From: Steroidobacteraceae bacterium
GTDB lineage: Bacteria; Pseudomonadota; Gammaproteobacteria; Steroidobacterales; Steroidobacteraceae
Reading direction: 5' to 3'
DNA length: 10,031 bases
NCBI GenBank assembly: GCA_025927665.1
Contig: JAICKZ010000105.1
Span: 1 to 10,031, forward strand
Shown here: positions 1 to 6,697 of the stretch, one piece after another
Numbering within the stretch: the first letter of the stretch is position 1
Layout: every line of letters begins with the position of its first letter
Notes under the pieces: generated by a model
What the model saw: only the letters and a program-made list of their open reading frames with translations
What the model was told of the DNA's origin: nothing
The model's database searches: none
Position numbers and translations under genes: made by a program

Positions 1-393
1 ATTTCGCTCGGTATCAAGCAGCTTGCCAAAGACCCGTTCTCGGCCTGGATTGCCGAACATCCGAAGGGCACTATCGTCACCGGCAAGGTTCGCGAAGTGG
101 ACGCCAAGGGCGCGATCATTGATCTCGGTGGTGGTGTAGATGGTCATCTGCGTGCTTCGGAACTTTCACGTGATCGTGTTGAAGACGCACGCTTGCTGCT
201 GAAGGTAGACGATGAAGTTGAAGCCAAGTTTACCGGTGTGGATCGCAAGCAGCGCACCATTGCCTTGTCTATCAAGGCCAAGGACATGCATGAAGAAGCC
301 GAAGCGATGCAAAACTATCGCACTGCGGATGCTTCTACCGGCACCAGTCTTGGCGATCTGTTGAAGGAGCATATTGCAGGTCAGGATAATTAA
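1..393 (+). CDS. rpsA: 30S ribosomal protein S1, C-terminal part (5' truncated)
   Basis: Open reading frame from base 1 to the TAA at 391-393, giving the last 130 residues; the start lies before the window. S1 helps the 30S subunit bind and unfold mRNA. The visible part ends one S1 (OB-fold) repeat and holds a complete last one, at about residues 22-93 of the fragment. Typical S1 features are the GTIVTGKV strand, the GAIIDLGGGVDGHLRASELS stretch and the closing IALSIKAKD, followed by a polar tail ending in LLKEHIAGQDN. Codons are richer in G and C and more uniform than in later genes, as expected for a highly expressed gene. ihfB follows after 89 bases, the usual gammaproteobacterial order. 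Identification is firm; only the missing 5' end limits it. Confidence 0.96.
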   Translation: MSLGIKQLAKDPFSAWIAEHPKGTIVTGKVREVDAKGAIIDLGGGVDGHLRASELSRDRVEDARLLLKVDDEVEAKFTGVDRKQRTIALSIKAKDMHEEAEAMQNYRTADASTGTSLGDLLKEHIAGQDN

Positions 394-401
394 TTCATGC
401 G

Positions 402-434
402 TGGCGGCCAGGTAATATGTTTATCTGGTCGCCA
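402..434 (+). other. Stem-loop between rpsA and ihfB
   Basis: Bases 402-415 pair with 421-434 in a 14-pair stem, including two G-U pairs (407/429 and 412/424), around the 5-base loop TATGT. The outer part is GC-rich (TGGCGGCCAG against CTGGTCGCCA). No T-run follows, so it is not a standard intrinsic terminator. It may stabilise the rpsA mRNA 3' end, serve as an RNase site, or act as a weak attenuator before ihfB. The structure is read from the sequence; the role is inferred. Confidence 0.55.
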
Positions 435-482
435 GTAACGCAACTGACTCTGTAGCTTGCAATCAACCAATCAGGCTGCGCG

Positions 483-785
483 ATGACAAAATCAGAACTC
501 ATTGAATTACTCGCTGCCAAGCAGACCCATCTGGCTACCAAGGATGTGGAGCTTGCCGTAAAGCAAGTAATGGAAATTATGAGTGATGCGCTGGCAGAAG
601 GTCATCGTATTGAGATACGTGGTTTCGGAAGTTTTTCCTTACACTATCGTCCAGCACGTCAGGGCCGTAATCCCAAAACGGGTGAAGCTGTGGCGTTGTC
701 CGGAAAGTATGTACCTCACTTCAAGCCAGGTAAGGAACTGCGTGAAAGGGTCGATGCAAGTATTGGCTTGCCAATCCGCGAGTAG
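483..785 (+). CDS. ihfB: Integration host factor subunit beta
   Basis: 100 residues, the usual IhfB length. With IhfA it forms the IHF heterodimer, which binds the DNA minor groove at specific sites and bends DNA sharply, shaping promoters, replication origins and recombination sites. The N-terminus MTKSELIELLA, the core EIRGFGSFSLHYR (about 44-56) and the beta-arm GRNPKTGE (61-68) are family hallmarks; Pro64 at the arm tip is the intercalating proline. The arm sequence and its place directly after rpsA favour beta over alpha or HU. The ATG at 483 follows only a weak ribosome site (AGG near 473), but this start gives the canonical N-terminus. An intrinsic terminator follows 73 bases after the stop. 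Confidence 0.96.
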   Translation: MTKSELIELLAAKQTHLATKDVELAVKQVMEIMSDALAEGHRIEIRGFGSFSLHYRPARQGRNPKTGEAVALSGKYVPHFKPGKELRERVDASIGLPIRE

Positions 786-858
786 AGCTGCTCTCAGACA
801 CGACGTTGGGACGTGACGTTTGAAATCAGTTCTACGTATGTCAATGGCTGATTCAAGT

Positions 859-888
859 AACGCGGGTTCAGTCCCGCGTTTTTGTTTT
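859..888 (+). terminator. Rho-independent terminator after ihfB
   Basis: Bases 859-866 (AACGCGGG) pair perfectly with 873-880 (CCCGCGTT) around the loop TTCAGT, and a T-rich tract continues to 888 (TTTTTGTTTT in 879-888). A GC-rich 8-pair stem followed directly by a U-run is the textbook intrinsic terminator. It should end transcripts from rpsA-ihfB before lapA. Confidence 0.88.
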
Positions 889-931
889 CACGTTATGAAA
901 GTACCGGATCAATCCAGAACGGGTAGTAACG

Positions 932-1213
932 ATGGTGCGTAAAAAATTTTTGACGGTGTTAGTGTTGGTGATGCTTACAGCATTGGTATTCACCGCTTTA
1001 AATCCACAATCCGTAGAACTTGAGCTGGCATTTGTGCAGTTACACTTACGTTTGGGTGTGGCGCTTATCATTGCGTTGGCATTGGGCTTGTTATTGGGAA
1101 TCTTCATCAAAGGATTATGGGTTACAGAATTGCTTAGTGAACGGGGACGCTTGCGAAGAGCTTTGAAAGCAGCGGAAGCACAAGTGCGGACTTTGGCGGA
1201 CAAGCAGAGTTGA
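932..1213 (+). CDS. lapA: Lipopolysaccharide assembly protein A (DUF1049)
   Basis: 93-residue inner-membrane protein. In Escherichia coli LapA (YciS) partners with LapB (YciM) and helps regulate lipopolysaccharide synthesis. The N-terminus MVRKKF leads into a membrane helix at about 5-23. The short periplasmic stretch NPQSVELELAFVQLHLRL (24-41) matches the DUF1049 pattern. A second helix at about 41-60 is followed by a charged, coiled-coil-prone cytoplasmic tail (LLSERGRLRRALKAAEAQVR). Length and topology match the family. The ATG at 932 has only a weak ribosome site (GGGTAG). lapB starts 21 bases after the stop, so the two genes are almost surely co-transcribed. No clear promoter was seen in the 43 bases between the upstream terminator and this start. 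Confidence 0.92.
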   Translation: MVRKKFLTVLVLVMLTALVFTALNPQSVELELAFVQLHLRLGVALIIALALGLLLGIFIKGLWVTELLSERGRLRRALKAAEAQVRTLADKQS

Positions 1214-1234
1214 TTACAAAACCAGCAGTTGATT

Positions 1235-2416
1235 ATGTTTTTCGAACTCTCTCCCGATCTCATTTTTTCGTTGCTGTTGGCCGTAACTGCAGGCTGGTTC
1301 GCTGGACGTTTGTCACGTAAAGATCCGCCGCAACGACCATCCTTGCCAGTCAATGAGCAATACTTTGCCGGCCTTAATCACTTGCTCAATGAACAACAAG
1401 ACAAGGCTTTAGACGTTTTGCGACGTATCGCGGAAAGTGACGCCGATACAGTAGAAACGCAATTGGCCCTGGGACATCTTTATCGACGCCGTGGTGAAGT
1501 TGATCGTGCTATCCGCATTCACGACGACGTCGTGAAGCGTGAAGACGTCTCAGAGGATCTACGTGATCAAGCTCGTGCGGCATTAGCGGATGATTATATG
1601 CGGGCAGGATTGCTGGATCGCGCTGAAGCTTATTATCAACAGTTAACAGAGAGTGTTGGTCATCGCAATTTCGCATTGCGTAACCTGCTTAATATTTACG
1701 AGCAACAGGGTGATTGGCAACAGGCCATTGCTACTTATCAACAATTGTCTGTGCATTCATCGCCAGAAAATCCCACTGCTCTGGCGCATTACTATTGTGA
1801 GTTGGCAGATGATGCGCTTGTAGATGGCAATCTTGTGCAAGCTCGTGAATGGCTGCACCAAGCACGTGACGTGCAACGCAATTTTCCGCGCAGTGCGTTA
1901 CTGCGTGCCGATATCGCGCTGACGGAAAATGATGCACATCTTGCAGCATGTTTGTCGCGTCGTGTGCTCGAACTGCATCCGCATTTACTTCATATGGCTT
2001 TACCTCGTTACGTTCAAGCGTTGCGCATGTTGGGTCAATCGTTTGAAACTGCCGACGAAGATCTGCGTTTGCATATTACCGATACGGCACAACGGGCACG
2101 ACTCGCTTATGCAGCCATTATTATGGGTGTTATCGATGATCCGTTCTTGATCAGTTGTATACCCGATTTTATGGAGCGCGATGCCAATCTCGGTGAGTTG
2201 GTGACATCGTTGGCTGGGAATGCCAGACATGCAGCTCCTACTCAGTTGCAAACTATAGCCGCGGCATTATCGCGCATATTCAAACGCACCCAGAAATTTC
2301 GTTGCGTAGATTGTGGTGTCACAACGGGGACACATTTTTGGCAGTGTCCTGGATGTCGAAGTTGGGATACGTTGGTGACAGTTGCAAGATTGGAATTGAG
2401 TCCAACGCGCAACTAG
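1235..2416 (+). CDS. lapB: Lipopolysaccharide assembly protein B (TPR protein with rubredoxin-like tail)
   Basis: 393 residues from the ATG at 1235. The frame opens at a TTG six bases earlier, but MFFELSPDLIF resembles family N-termini better. LapB is an inner-membrane-anchored cytoplasmic protein that presents LpxC to FtsH for degradation, setting the rate of lipopolysaccharide synthesis. A single N-terminal membrane helix covers about residues 5-24. Tetratricopeptide repeats fill about 40-330 (for example LALGHLYRRRGEVDRAIRI at 78-96). The C-terminus has two Cys pairs, Cys357/Cys360 (CVDC) and Cys371/Cys374 (CPGC), the rubredoxin-like metal-binding domain typical of LapB. All four cysteines are present, so the protein looks functional. 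It directly follows lapA; galU comes 158 bases later. Confidence 0.94.
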   Translation: MFFELSPDLIFSLLLAVTAGWFAGRLSRKDPPQRPSLPVNEQYFAGLNHLLNEQQDKALDVLRRIAESDADTVETQLALGHLYRRRGEVDRAIRIHDDVVKREDVSEDLRDQARAALADDYMRAGLLDRAEAYYQQLTESVGHRNFALRNLLNIYEQQGDWQQAIATYQQLSVHSSPENPTALAHYYCELADDALVDGNLVQAREWLHQARDVQRNFPRSALLRADIALTENDAHLAACLSRRVLELHPHLLHMALPRYVQALRMLGQSFETADEDLRLHITDTAQRARLAYAAIIMGVIDDPFLISCIPDFMERDANLGELVTSLAGNARHAAPTQLQTIAAALSRIFKRTQKFRCVDCGVTTGTHFWQCPGCRSWDTLVTVARLELSPTRN

Positions 2417-2522
2417 AACAAATTAGTGCGATTGTTATCTTATAAGGCCCTGATGATTAGAATAATGCATCGCAGTGCGATATTGAGACTTCATTGCAAT
2501 AAATCGTCGGTATTGTCTGACA

Positions 2523-2539
2523 TCATTATTGAATAATGA
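2523..2539. promoter_or_regulatory. Perfect 17-base palindrome upstream of galU
   Basis: TCATTATTGAATAATGA is an exact dyad of 8-base arms around a central G, ending 35 bases before the galU ATG. Its size and symmetry suit an operator for a dimeric regulator, or it could form a short hairpin in the galU leader. It is AT-rich, so chance is possible. No convincing -35/-10 pair was found in the 158 bases between lapB and galU; GATAAT at 2544-2549 is a lone -10-like element. Confidence 0.35.
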
Positions 2540-2574
2540 CCTTGATAATTTTGGTTTTTGGATAAGGTGTCGTA

Positions 2575-3465
2575 ATGCAGAAGTCGAAAATTCAGTTTGC
2601 AGTGTTTCCTGTAGCCGGACGTGGCACACGCTTTTTGCCGGCTACCAAGGCCAGTCCCAAGGAAATGCTGCCAATTGTCGACAAACCACTGATTCAATAT
2701 GCAACCGAAGAAGCACTTTCCGCTGGCGCCACCAAGCTGGTGTTTATAACGGGTTCCACCAAACGCGCTATCGCTGATCATTTTGATATCGATCATGAGT
2801 TGGAAGAAGAACTTGAGAAACAAGGTAAGGATGATTTGCTGAAAGCTGTCAAGGACATTGTGCCGTCATGGGCCAGCTGCATCTTCATTCGTCAGGGTTC
2901 GCCATTGGGCTTGGGTCATGCCGTGTTATGTGCACGTCCAGTGGTTGAGAATCAACCTTTTTTTGTGCACCTCGCCGATGATCTTATTGATGCAGAGATA
3001 TCTTGTCTGAAACAAATGGCTGAAGTCCATGCCGCGCGTGACGCAAGTGTGCTTGGCGTTGAGCTTGTACCAAAAGAAGATACTAATAAGTACGGTATTG
3101 TTGCCACGGAAAATCGCGATGGCAAAATTAGTCGCGTAACCAAAATTGTCGAAAAGCCTAAGCCGGAAAATGCGCCGTCTAATCTTGCTGTAGTGGGACG
3201 CTATGTTCTAACCGGTCGAATCTTTGAGAAGCTGACCACCATAGGTCGTGGTGCGGGTGGCGAGATCCAACTCACCGATGGGATCGCTGCTTTGATGAAT
3301 GATGAGCCGGTATACGCTTATGAATTTGCTGGCAAGCGCTATGATTGCGGCAGCAAATTAGGTTATTTGCAAGCAACCGTGGAATATGGATTGAAGCATG
3401 AAAGTCTGGGCGATAGTTTTTCGAAGTACTTGAAAGACTTCACCAGCAAGATGAATCAAAAATAA
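2575..3465 (+). CDS. galU: UTP--glucose-1-phosphate uridylyltransferase
   Basis: 296 residues, the normal GalU length. The cytoplasmic enzyme makes UDP-glucose and pyrophosphate from UTP and glucose 1-phosphate, feeding lipopolysaccharide core, capsule, trehalose and galactose pathways. The nucleotide-binding signature AGRGTRFLPATKASPKEMLP (14-33) is intact, followed by VDKPLIQY (35-42). Other family motifs are GLGHAVLCA (112-120), the metal-site ADD (134-136), VEKP with Lys194, GAGGEIQLTD (227-236) and the C-terminal KRYDCGSKLGYL (254-265). The ATG at 2575 follows AAGG at 2564-2567 with 7 bases between. It sits downstream of lapAB and is convergent with the protease gene. The gap to lapB suggests its own promoter, but none could be named with confidence. 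Confidence 0.96.
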   Translation: MQKSKIQFAVFPVAGRGTRFLPATKASPKEMLPIVDKPLIQYATEEALSAGATKLVFITGSTKRAIADHFDIDHELEEELEKQGKDDLLKAVKDIVPSWASCIFIRQGSPLGLGHAVLCARPVVENQPFFVHLADDLIDAEISCLKQMAEVHAARDASVLGVELVPKEDTNKYGIVATENRDGKISRVTKIVEKPKPENAPSNLAVVGRYVLTGRIFEKLTTIGRGAGGEIQLTDGIAALMNDEPVYAYEFAGKRYDCGSKLGYLQATVEYGLKHESLGDSFSKYLKDFTSKMNQK

Positions 3466-3511
3466 ATAGTGACGTGAGTTGTCAGCAGCATGACTATGCT
3501 ATCTGATTTCC

Positions 3512-3586
3512 GTTCGTGCTGAGCTTGTCGAAGCATTCTGTGTGTTTTTCAAGAACTCTTCGTCTTTCGACAAGCTCAGGATGAAC
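3512..3586. repeat. REP-like long inverted repeat between convergent genes
   Basis: CTGAGCTTGTCGAA at 3519-3532 is repeated exactly in inverted form (TTCGACAAGCTCAG) at 3566-3579. The match continues outward with 5 of 7 bases (GTTCGTG at 3512-3518 against GATGAAC at 3580-3586), giving 21-base arms around a 33-base spacer. Core words like these (TTCGACAAGCTCAGG, GTTCGTGCTGAGC) resemble palindromic repeats that I recall from many proteobacterial genomes, so this is probably one copy of a dispersed element. Lying between galU and the oppositely oriented protease gene, it could also protect or end both transcripts. The repeat is plain in the sequence; the family assignment is from memory. Confidence 0.75.
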
Positions 3587-3606
3587 CGAGTCGAAAGTCT
3601 TAAGTC

Positions 3607-5715
3607 TTAATCTTGATTCATTTGCGTTGAGTATAAGGCCATCGAGCTCTTGGCTATTGTTATCCGCAAAAATAACAATACAGTAAGGCTGATCAACCAT
3701 TGCCATGTCAGCTCGCCGCCACCATGCGTGGCACCCGATACAGTCACTATAGAAGAACTGCTACTTGATGATGCATTGATACTCGATGCGCTGCTGCTTG
3801 AACTGCCACCAGCACCAACCACTATGGTGAAATCCTTTGATGCAGTGTTGTTTAAGCTGTCAGTGGCGCGCAGACGAACCACCAAATTTTCATCGGCGTT
3901 CGGCGCCATCACTGTAAAACTTGCAGTCGAACCAGATCGTGGCGTTGCCGCGTTGCTAGTATCGCTCACGATGGACCATGCATAGGTCAATTGACTTCCA
4001 TTTGCGGTGGTGCTGGTGGAGGCATCGAGTACATCAGTGCCCCCTTGCGCCACCGTGCTATTACCCGTGATTACAATAGTAGGTAATGCCACCGACTGTA
4101 CTGCTTTCAATGCATTGACCATTCCCGCGCCACATAAACTGGTAGTGCAGTTACATTCACTTTCATTATTCGCAAGTGGTGTAGTGCCTGTTGGAGCGAC
4201 ACAACTGTTGGTAGCGGTTTGAGGAAATGCAGTGGCAGTTGCTTTCAATTTTGCGATGATAACGTCAGGCGTTAAGTTTGGATTGGCGCCCAACATCAAT
4301 GCAATGGTGCCCGAGACAATCGGTGCAGAAAAACTGGTACCAAGATTGGGATTAAGTTGATCGGTGTAATCATTCACACCAGGCGTAGTCAGACACTTCG
4401 CATTCGCATTTTGCGGAGTGGGGCAGGTTTGCGTAGTGCTTTGTGTGCCGAGATTGGTGGTGGTGTCGATGGAGAACGCACAGTTAGTACCTGTGCCACA
4501 ATTTCCACCTGGAGCGGAAATAGTGACTTCCGTTCCCAGACTACTGAAACCAACTTTGGTACCTGCATTACGTATGGCAACCACGCCGATAACGCCAGGG
4601 CAATTCGCGGGCACATTCGTTGCTGCACTGTCATTGCCAGCCGATGCAACGACGGAAATTCCAAGTGCTCTAATTTCATTGATCGTTGTCATATACAACT
4701 GATTACAGGTATCAGCACTGCCAAGGCTAAGGTTAATAATTTGCGCACGATTGGGATTGGATCGTGCTGCGCCGGGCACCGCCAGTCCTGCTGCCCAGCG
4801 CATGCCCGCTGTGATGTCGGAATCATAACCACCACATTTGCTGAGTACACGAATGGGTAAAATACGTGCGTTGTATCCAATGCCGGCAATACCTTTTCCA
4901 TTATTAGTTGCCGCACCGATGATGCCTGCAACACGCGTCCCATGCCACGAACTATCACCCGTATCACAGGAGTTATCAAATATGCCAGGATGATTGGCTT
5001 TGTCTTCACTACTGACCCAATCACCAGGATCTTGAGGATCTGAATCCCAACCATCGCCATCATTGGCAATGAAATAAGTTAGACCGGAACCTGTACAGGG
5101 CAATTGATCGCAGTCTACGAAATCATAACCAGGCAATAGTTTGCCTGCCAAATCTTCATGATCAGGACGAATACCCGTATCAACGACGGCGACAATTACA
5201 CCATTTCCTGCAGCACCACCGGTAGAGAAATCCCATGCACTGATGGCATTGATCGCAGCAACCCATTCAGAATTTGCGTCCGGGCTGTTCAAGTACCATT
5301 GACCTGTGCGCCCACTACTTGCGGTTATCAATGGATCGTTAGTTAACGCATGGGCATAGCGACGTTTGTCTTCGACGGCAAATTCCACTTCCGCATTGGC
5401 ATTCAATTTGGAAAGTACTTTTCTCAATTCGGTTTTATTCAATGAAGCATTCAGCTGCATACCGTCCATGTGCTCACTAATGCCACGTCGACGTCGCATC
5501 ATTAATCCCGTGGTCTTATGCAGTTCGTTTGCTACTGACTCGAGTTGTTGCGCATGCGTATGAGCAGTACTTCGTTTCCACTGAATGATCAGTCGAGAAC
5601 TATGCAGTTCGTTGTCATTGGTTTGTGCTGCACTGGTATGAAAGCAAGCAATCAGAATTGCCATGCATGCAAACTTGAACCAGTGTGCTTTGTTGCTGAT
5701 CAATTCGCGTTGCAT
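3607..5715 (-). CDS. Secreted subtilisin-like (S8) serine protease with PKD/Ig-like domain and C-terminal membrane anchor
   Basis: 702 residues from the ATG at 5713-5715, chosen because GGAG lies 6 bases upstream; a TTG four codons earlier overlaps that site. A signal peptide covers about residues 1-30 (h-region FACMAILIACF, likely cleavage near TSAA). A propeptide follows at about 40-120 (RLIIQWKR; basic MRRRR at 73-77). The S8 catalytic domain spans about 150-540 with Asp179 (VAVVDTGI), His258 (WHGTRVAGI), oxyanion Asn361 (ASAGND) and Ser461 (GTSFSAP), so it should be active. Next come a PKD/Ig-like domain (about 544-635), a poly-serine linker (637-656), HGGGE and a membrane helix (about 671-684). 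The mature protein has 14 cysteines. Homologues are extracellular proteases of free-living proteobacteria; the substrate is unknown. It is divergent from dsbA. Confidence 0.93.
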   Translation of the reverse strand: MQRELISNKAHWFKFACMAILIACFHTSAAQTNDNELHSSRLIIQWKRSTAHTHAQQLESVANELHKTTGLMMRRRRGISEHMDGMQLNASLNKTELRKVLSKLNANAEVEFAVEDKRRYAHALTNDPLITASSGRTGQWYLNSPDANSEWVAAINAISAWDFSTGGAAGNGVIVAVVDTGIRPDHEDLAGKLLPGYDFVDCDQLPCTGSGLTYFIANDGDGWDSDPQDPGDWVSSEDKANHPGIFDNSCDTGDSSWHGTRVAGIIGAATNNGKGIAGIGYNARILPIRVLSKCGGYDSDITAGMRWAAGLAVPGAARSNPNRAQIINLSLGSADTCNQLYMTTINEIRALGISVVASAGNDSAATNVPANCPGVIGVVAIRNAGTKVGFSSLGTEVTISAPGGNCGTGTNCAFSIDTTTNLGTQSTTQTCPTPQNANAKCLTTPGVNDYTDQLNPNLGTSFSAPIVSGTIALMLGANPNLTPDVIIAKLKATATAFPQTATNSCVAPTGTTPLANNESECNCTTSLCGAGMVNALKAVQSVALPTIVITGNSTVAQGGTDVLDASTSTTANGSQLTYAWSIVSDTSNAATPRSGSTASFTVMAPNADENLVVRLRATDSLNNTASKDFTIVVGAGGSSSSSASSINASSSSSSSIVTVSGATHGGGELTWQWLISLTVLLFLRITIAKSSMALYSTQMNQD

Positions 5716-5721
5716 ATGCCA

Positions 5722-5725
5722 CTCC
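5722..5725 (-). promoter_or_regulatory. Ribosome binding site of the protease gene
   Basis: GGAG on the minus strand, 6 bases before the ATG at 5715. It fixes the start at this ATG rather than at the TTG inside the site itself. Confidence 0.8.
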
Positions 5726-5944
5726 AAATTGCGTATTGTTTAGTCGCTGCTTGGGTTTTCAAAAACCATTGTCAAAGACTGCTTGATGGCATCTGTGCTT
5801 GTCCTGTTGTCTGTATCTGCGGACATAGTTCTACCGATTCGCCCAACAATCACTGTGTGCGCAGCGTACCGAAGTAGGTTCAGTGGGCTGCGTGATACGG
5901 TCACAAAACCCGTGGAAATGTTGGCTTTGTCAAGAAAATTGCAC

Positions 5945-6039
5945 TGCCACAATGTTACCTAATAGAGTTATCCAGAATTTAATGTGGCACCAAGGCCTAT
6001 ATAACCATTAGACTTACAGGTATCTTTTTAACATTGTGG
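5945..6039 (+). other. Competing inverted repeats reaching the dsbA ribosome site
   Basis: CCACAATGTTA (5947-5957) is an exact inverted copy of TAACATTGTGG (6029-6039), whose last bases form part of the GGAG ribosome site of dsbA (6038-6041). The same left arm, as TGCCACA (5945-5951), can instead pair with TGTGGCA (5983-5989). If the dsbA transcript starts before 5945, the two pairings exclude each other and could open or close the ribosome site. The repeats are seen; the switch is a hypothesis, because the transcription start is not known. Confidence 0.3.
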
Positions 6040-6046
6040 AGATGTT

Positions 6047-6682
6047 ATGCGTCAATGGCTACTGAGTTGTATGGCATTCTTATTTGCTGTCACAAGCTTT
6101 AACATCAGTGCAGCTGACCTGGTGGCTGGAACTGACTATACGGTTATCAGTCCAGCAAGACCGACCAGCCATCCCGATAAGATCGTGGTCACGGAATTCT
6201 TCTCGTATCAGTGCCCCCACTGTTTCCAATTTTCAACGGTATTGAATAGTTGGGTCGCTAAGTTGCCGAGCGATGTCGTGTTCGAACGTATTCCGGTTTC
6301 TTTTGGCCGTCCCAATTGGGCCAGTATCGGTCAGGCGTTTTATGCGTTGCAGGCCATGGATAAATTGGATAACAAAATGGACAATGCAATATTCAGTGCC
6401 ATTCACGAACAAAACATCAAGCTCGACAATCTGGCTTCGATTACTGATTGGGTGAGTAAGCAGGGTATTAACGGCAAAGATTTTGCCGATATGTACAATT
6501 CTTTCGGCGTAAAAATGGATATGAATCGTGCCGAGCAAGCAGCACCCGCTTATGGCATTCAAGGTGTACCGACATTAGTTGTAGACGGCAAGTACACCGT
6601 GCTGGGCAATGATCACAACAAGCAATTAGAAATTGCCAATCAATTGATTGCCATGGTGCGCGCCAGCAAGGCTCACAAATAA
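6047..6682 (+). CDS. dsbA: Thiol:disulfide interchange protein DsbA
   Basis: 211 residues, the DsbA length. The periplasmic oxidoreductase introduces disulfide bonds into exported proteins and is reoxidised by DsbB. A signal peptide covers about 1-22 or 23 (MRQWLLSCMAFLFAVTSFNISAA). The thioredoxin fold carries the active site Cys56-Pro-His-Cys59 in FFSYQCPHCF, the classic DsbA dipeptide, with the cis-proline at Pro175 (GVPTLVVDGKY) and a helical insertion between them. The ATG at 6047 follows GGAG at 6038-6041 with 5 bases between. Cys8 in the signal peptide looks vaguely like a lipobox, but is too close to the N-terminus. The neighbouring divergent gene encodes a secreted protease with 14 cysteines, a plausible client. 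The gene is convergent with etfA. Confidence 0.95.
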   Translation: MRQWLLSCMAFLFAVTSFNISAADLVAGTDYTVISPARPTSHPDKIVVTEFFSYQCPHCFQFSTVLNSWVAKLPSDVVFERIPVSFGRPNWASIGQAFYALQAMDKLDNKMDNAIFSAIHEQNIKLDNLASITDWVSKQGINGKDFADMYNSFGVKMDMNRAEQAAPAYGIQGVPTLVVDGKYTVLGNDHNKQLEIANQLIAMVRASKAHK

Positions 6683-6697
6683 TCGCGTTCAACGTAA

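Larger units (their letters stand above)
5716..6046. other. Divergent intergenic region between the protease gene and dsbA
   Basis: 331 bases with no supported gene; a small frame on the minus strand (5740-5952) begins with TTG and lacks coding signs. The region must hold the promoters of both divergent genes. A perfect TTGACA on the minus strand (5928-5933) has no good -10 at the right distance. Toward dsbA, TTGCAC (5939-5944) and TAGAGT (5963-5968) with an 18-base spacer are a weak candidate, and TATATA at 5998-6003 is a lone -10-like element. Two overlapping inverted repeats, reported separately, reach the dsbA ribosome site. Confidence 0.6.

Noticed and set aside
802..819. Three GACGT words after ihfB (802-806, 810-814, 815-819)
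   Set aside because: Irregular spacing and very short units just before a terminator; chance is likely.
3650..5563. Several plus-strand open frames opposite the protease gene
   Set aside because: They are antisense shadows of a well-supported coding sequence with intact catalytic motifs, and have no recognisable domains.
5928..5933. Perfect TTGACA on the minus strand as the protease -35
   Set aside because: No -10-like hexamer lies 15-19 bases downstream, so it cannot be called a promoter.
5740..5952. Minus-strand open frame of 70 codons upstream of the protease gene
   Set aside because: It begins with TTG, has no ribosome site, no recognisable domain and no signal peptide. It is probably chance within the divergent promoter region.
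6047..6073. DsbA as a lipoprotein because of Cys8 after LLS
   Set aside because: Only seven residues precede the Cys, too few for a lipoprotein signal, and a normal signal-peptidase I site follows near residue 22.
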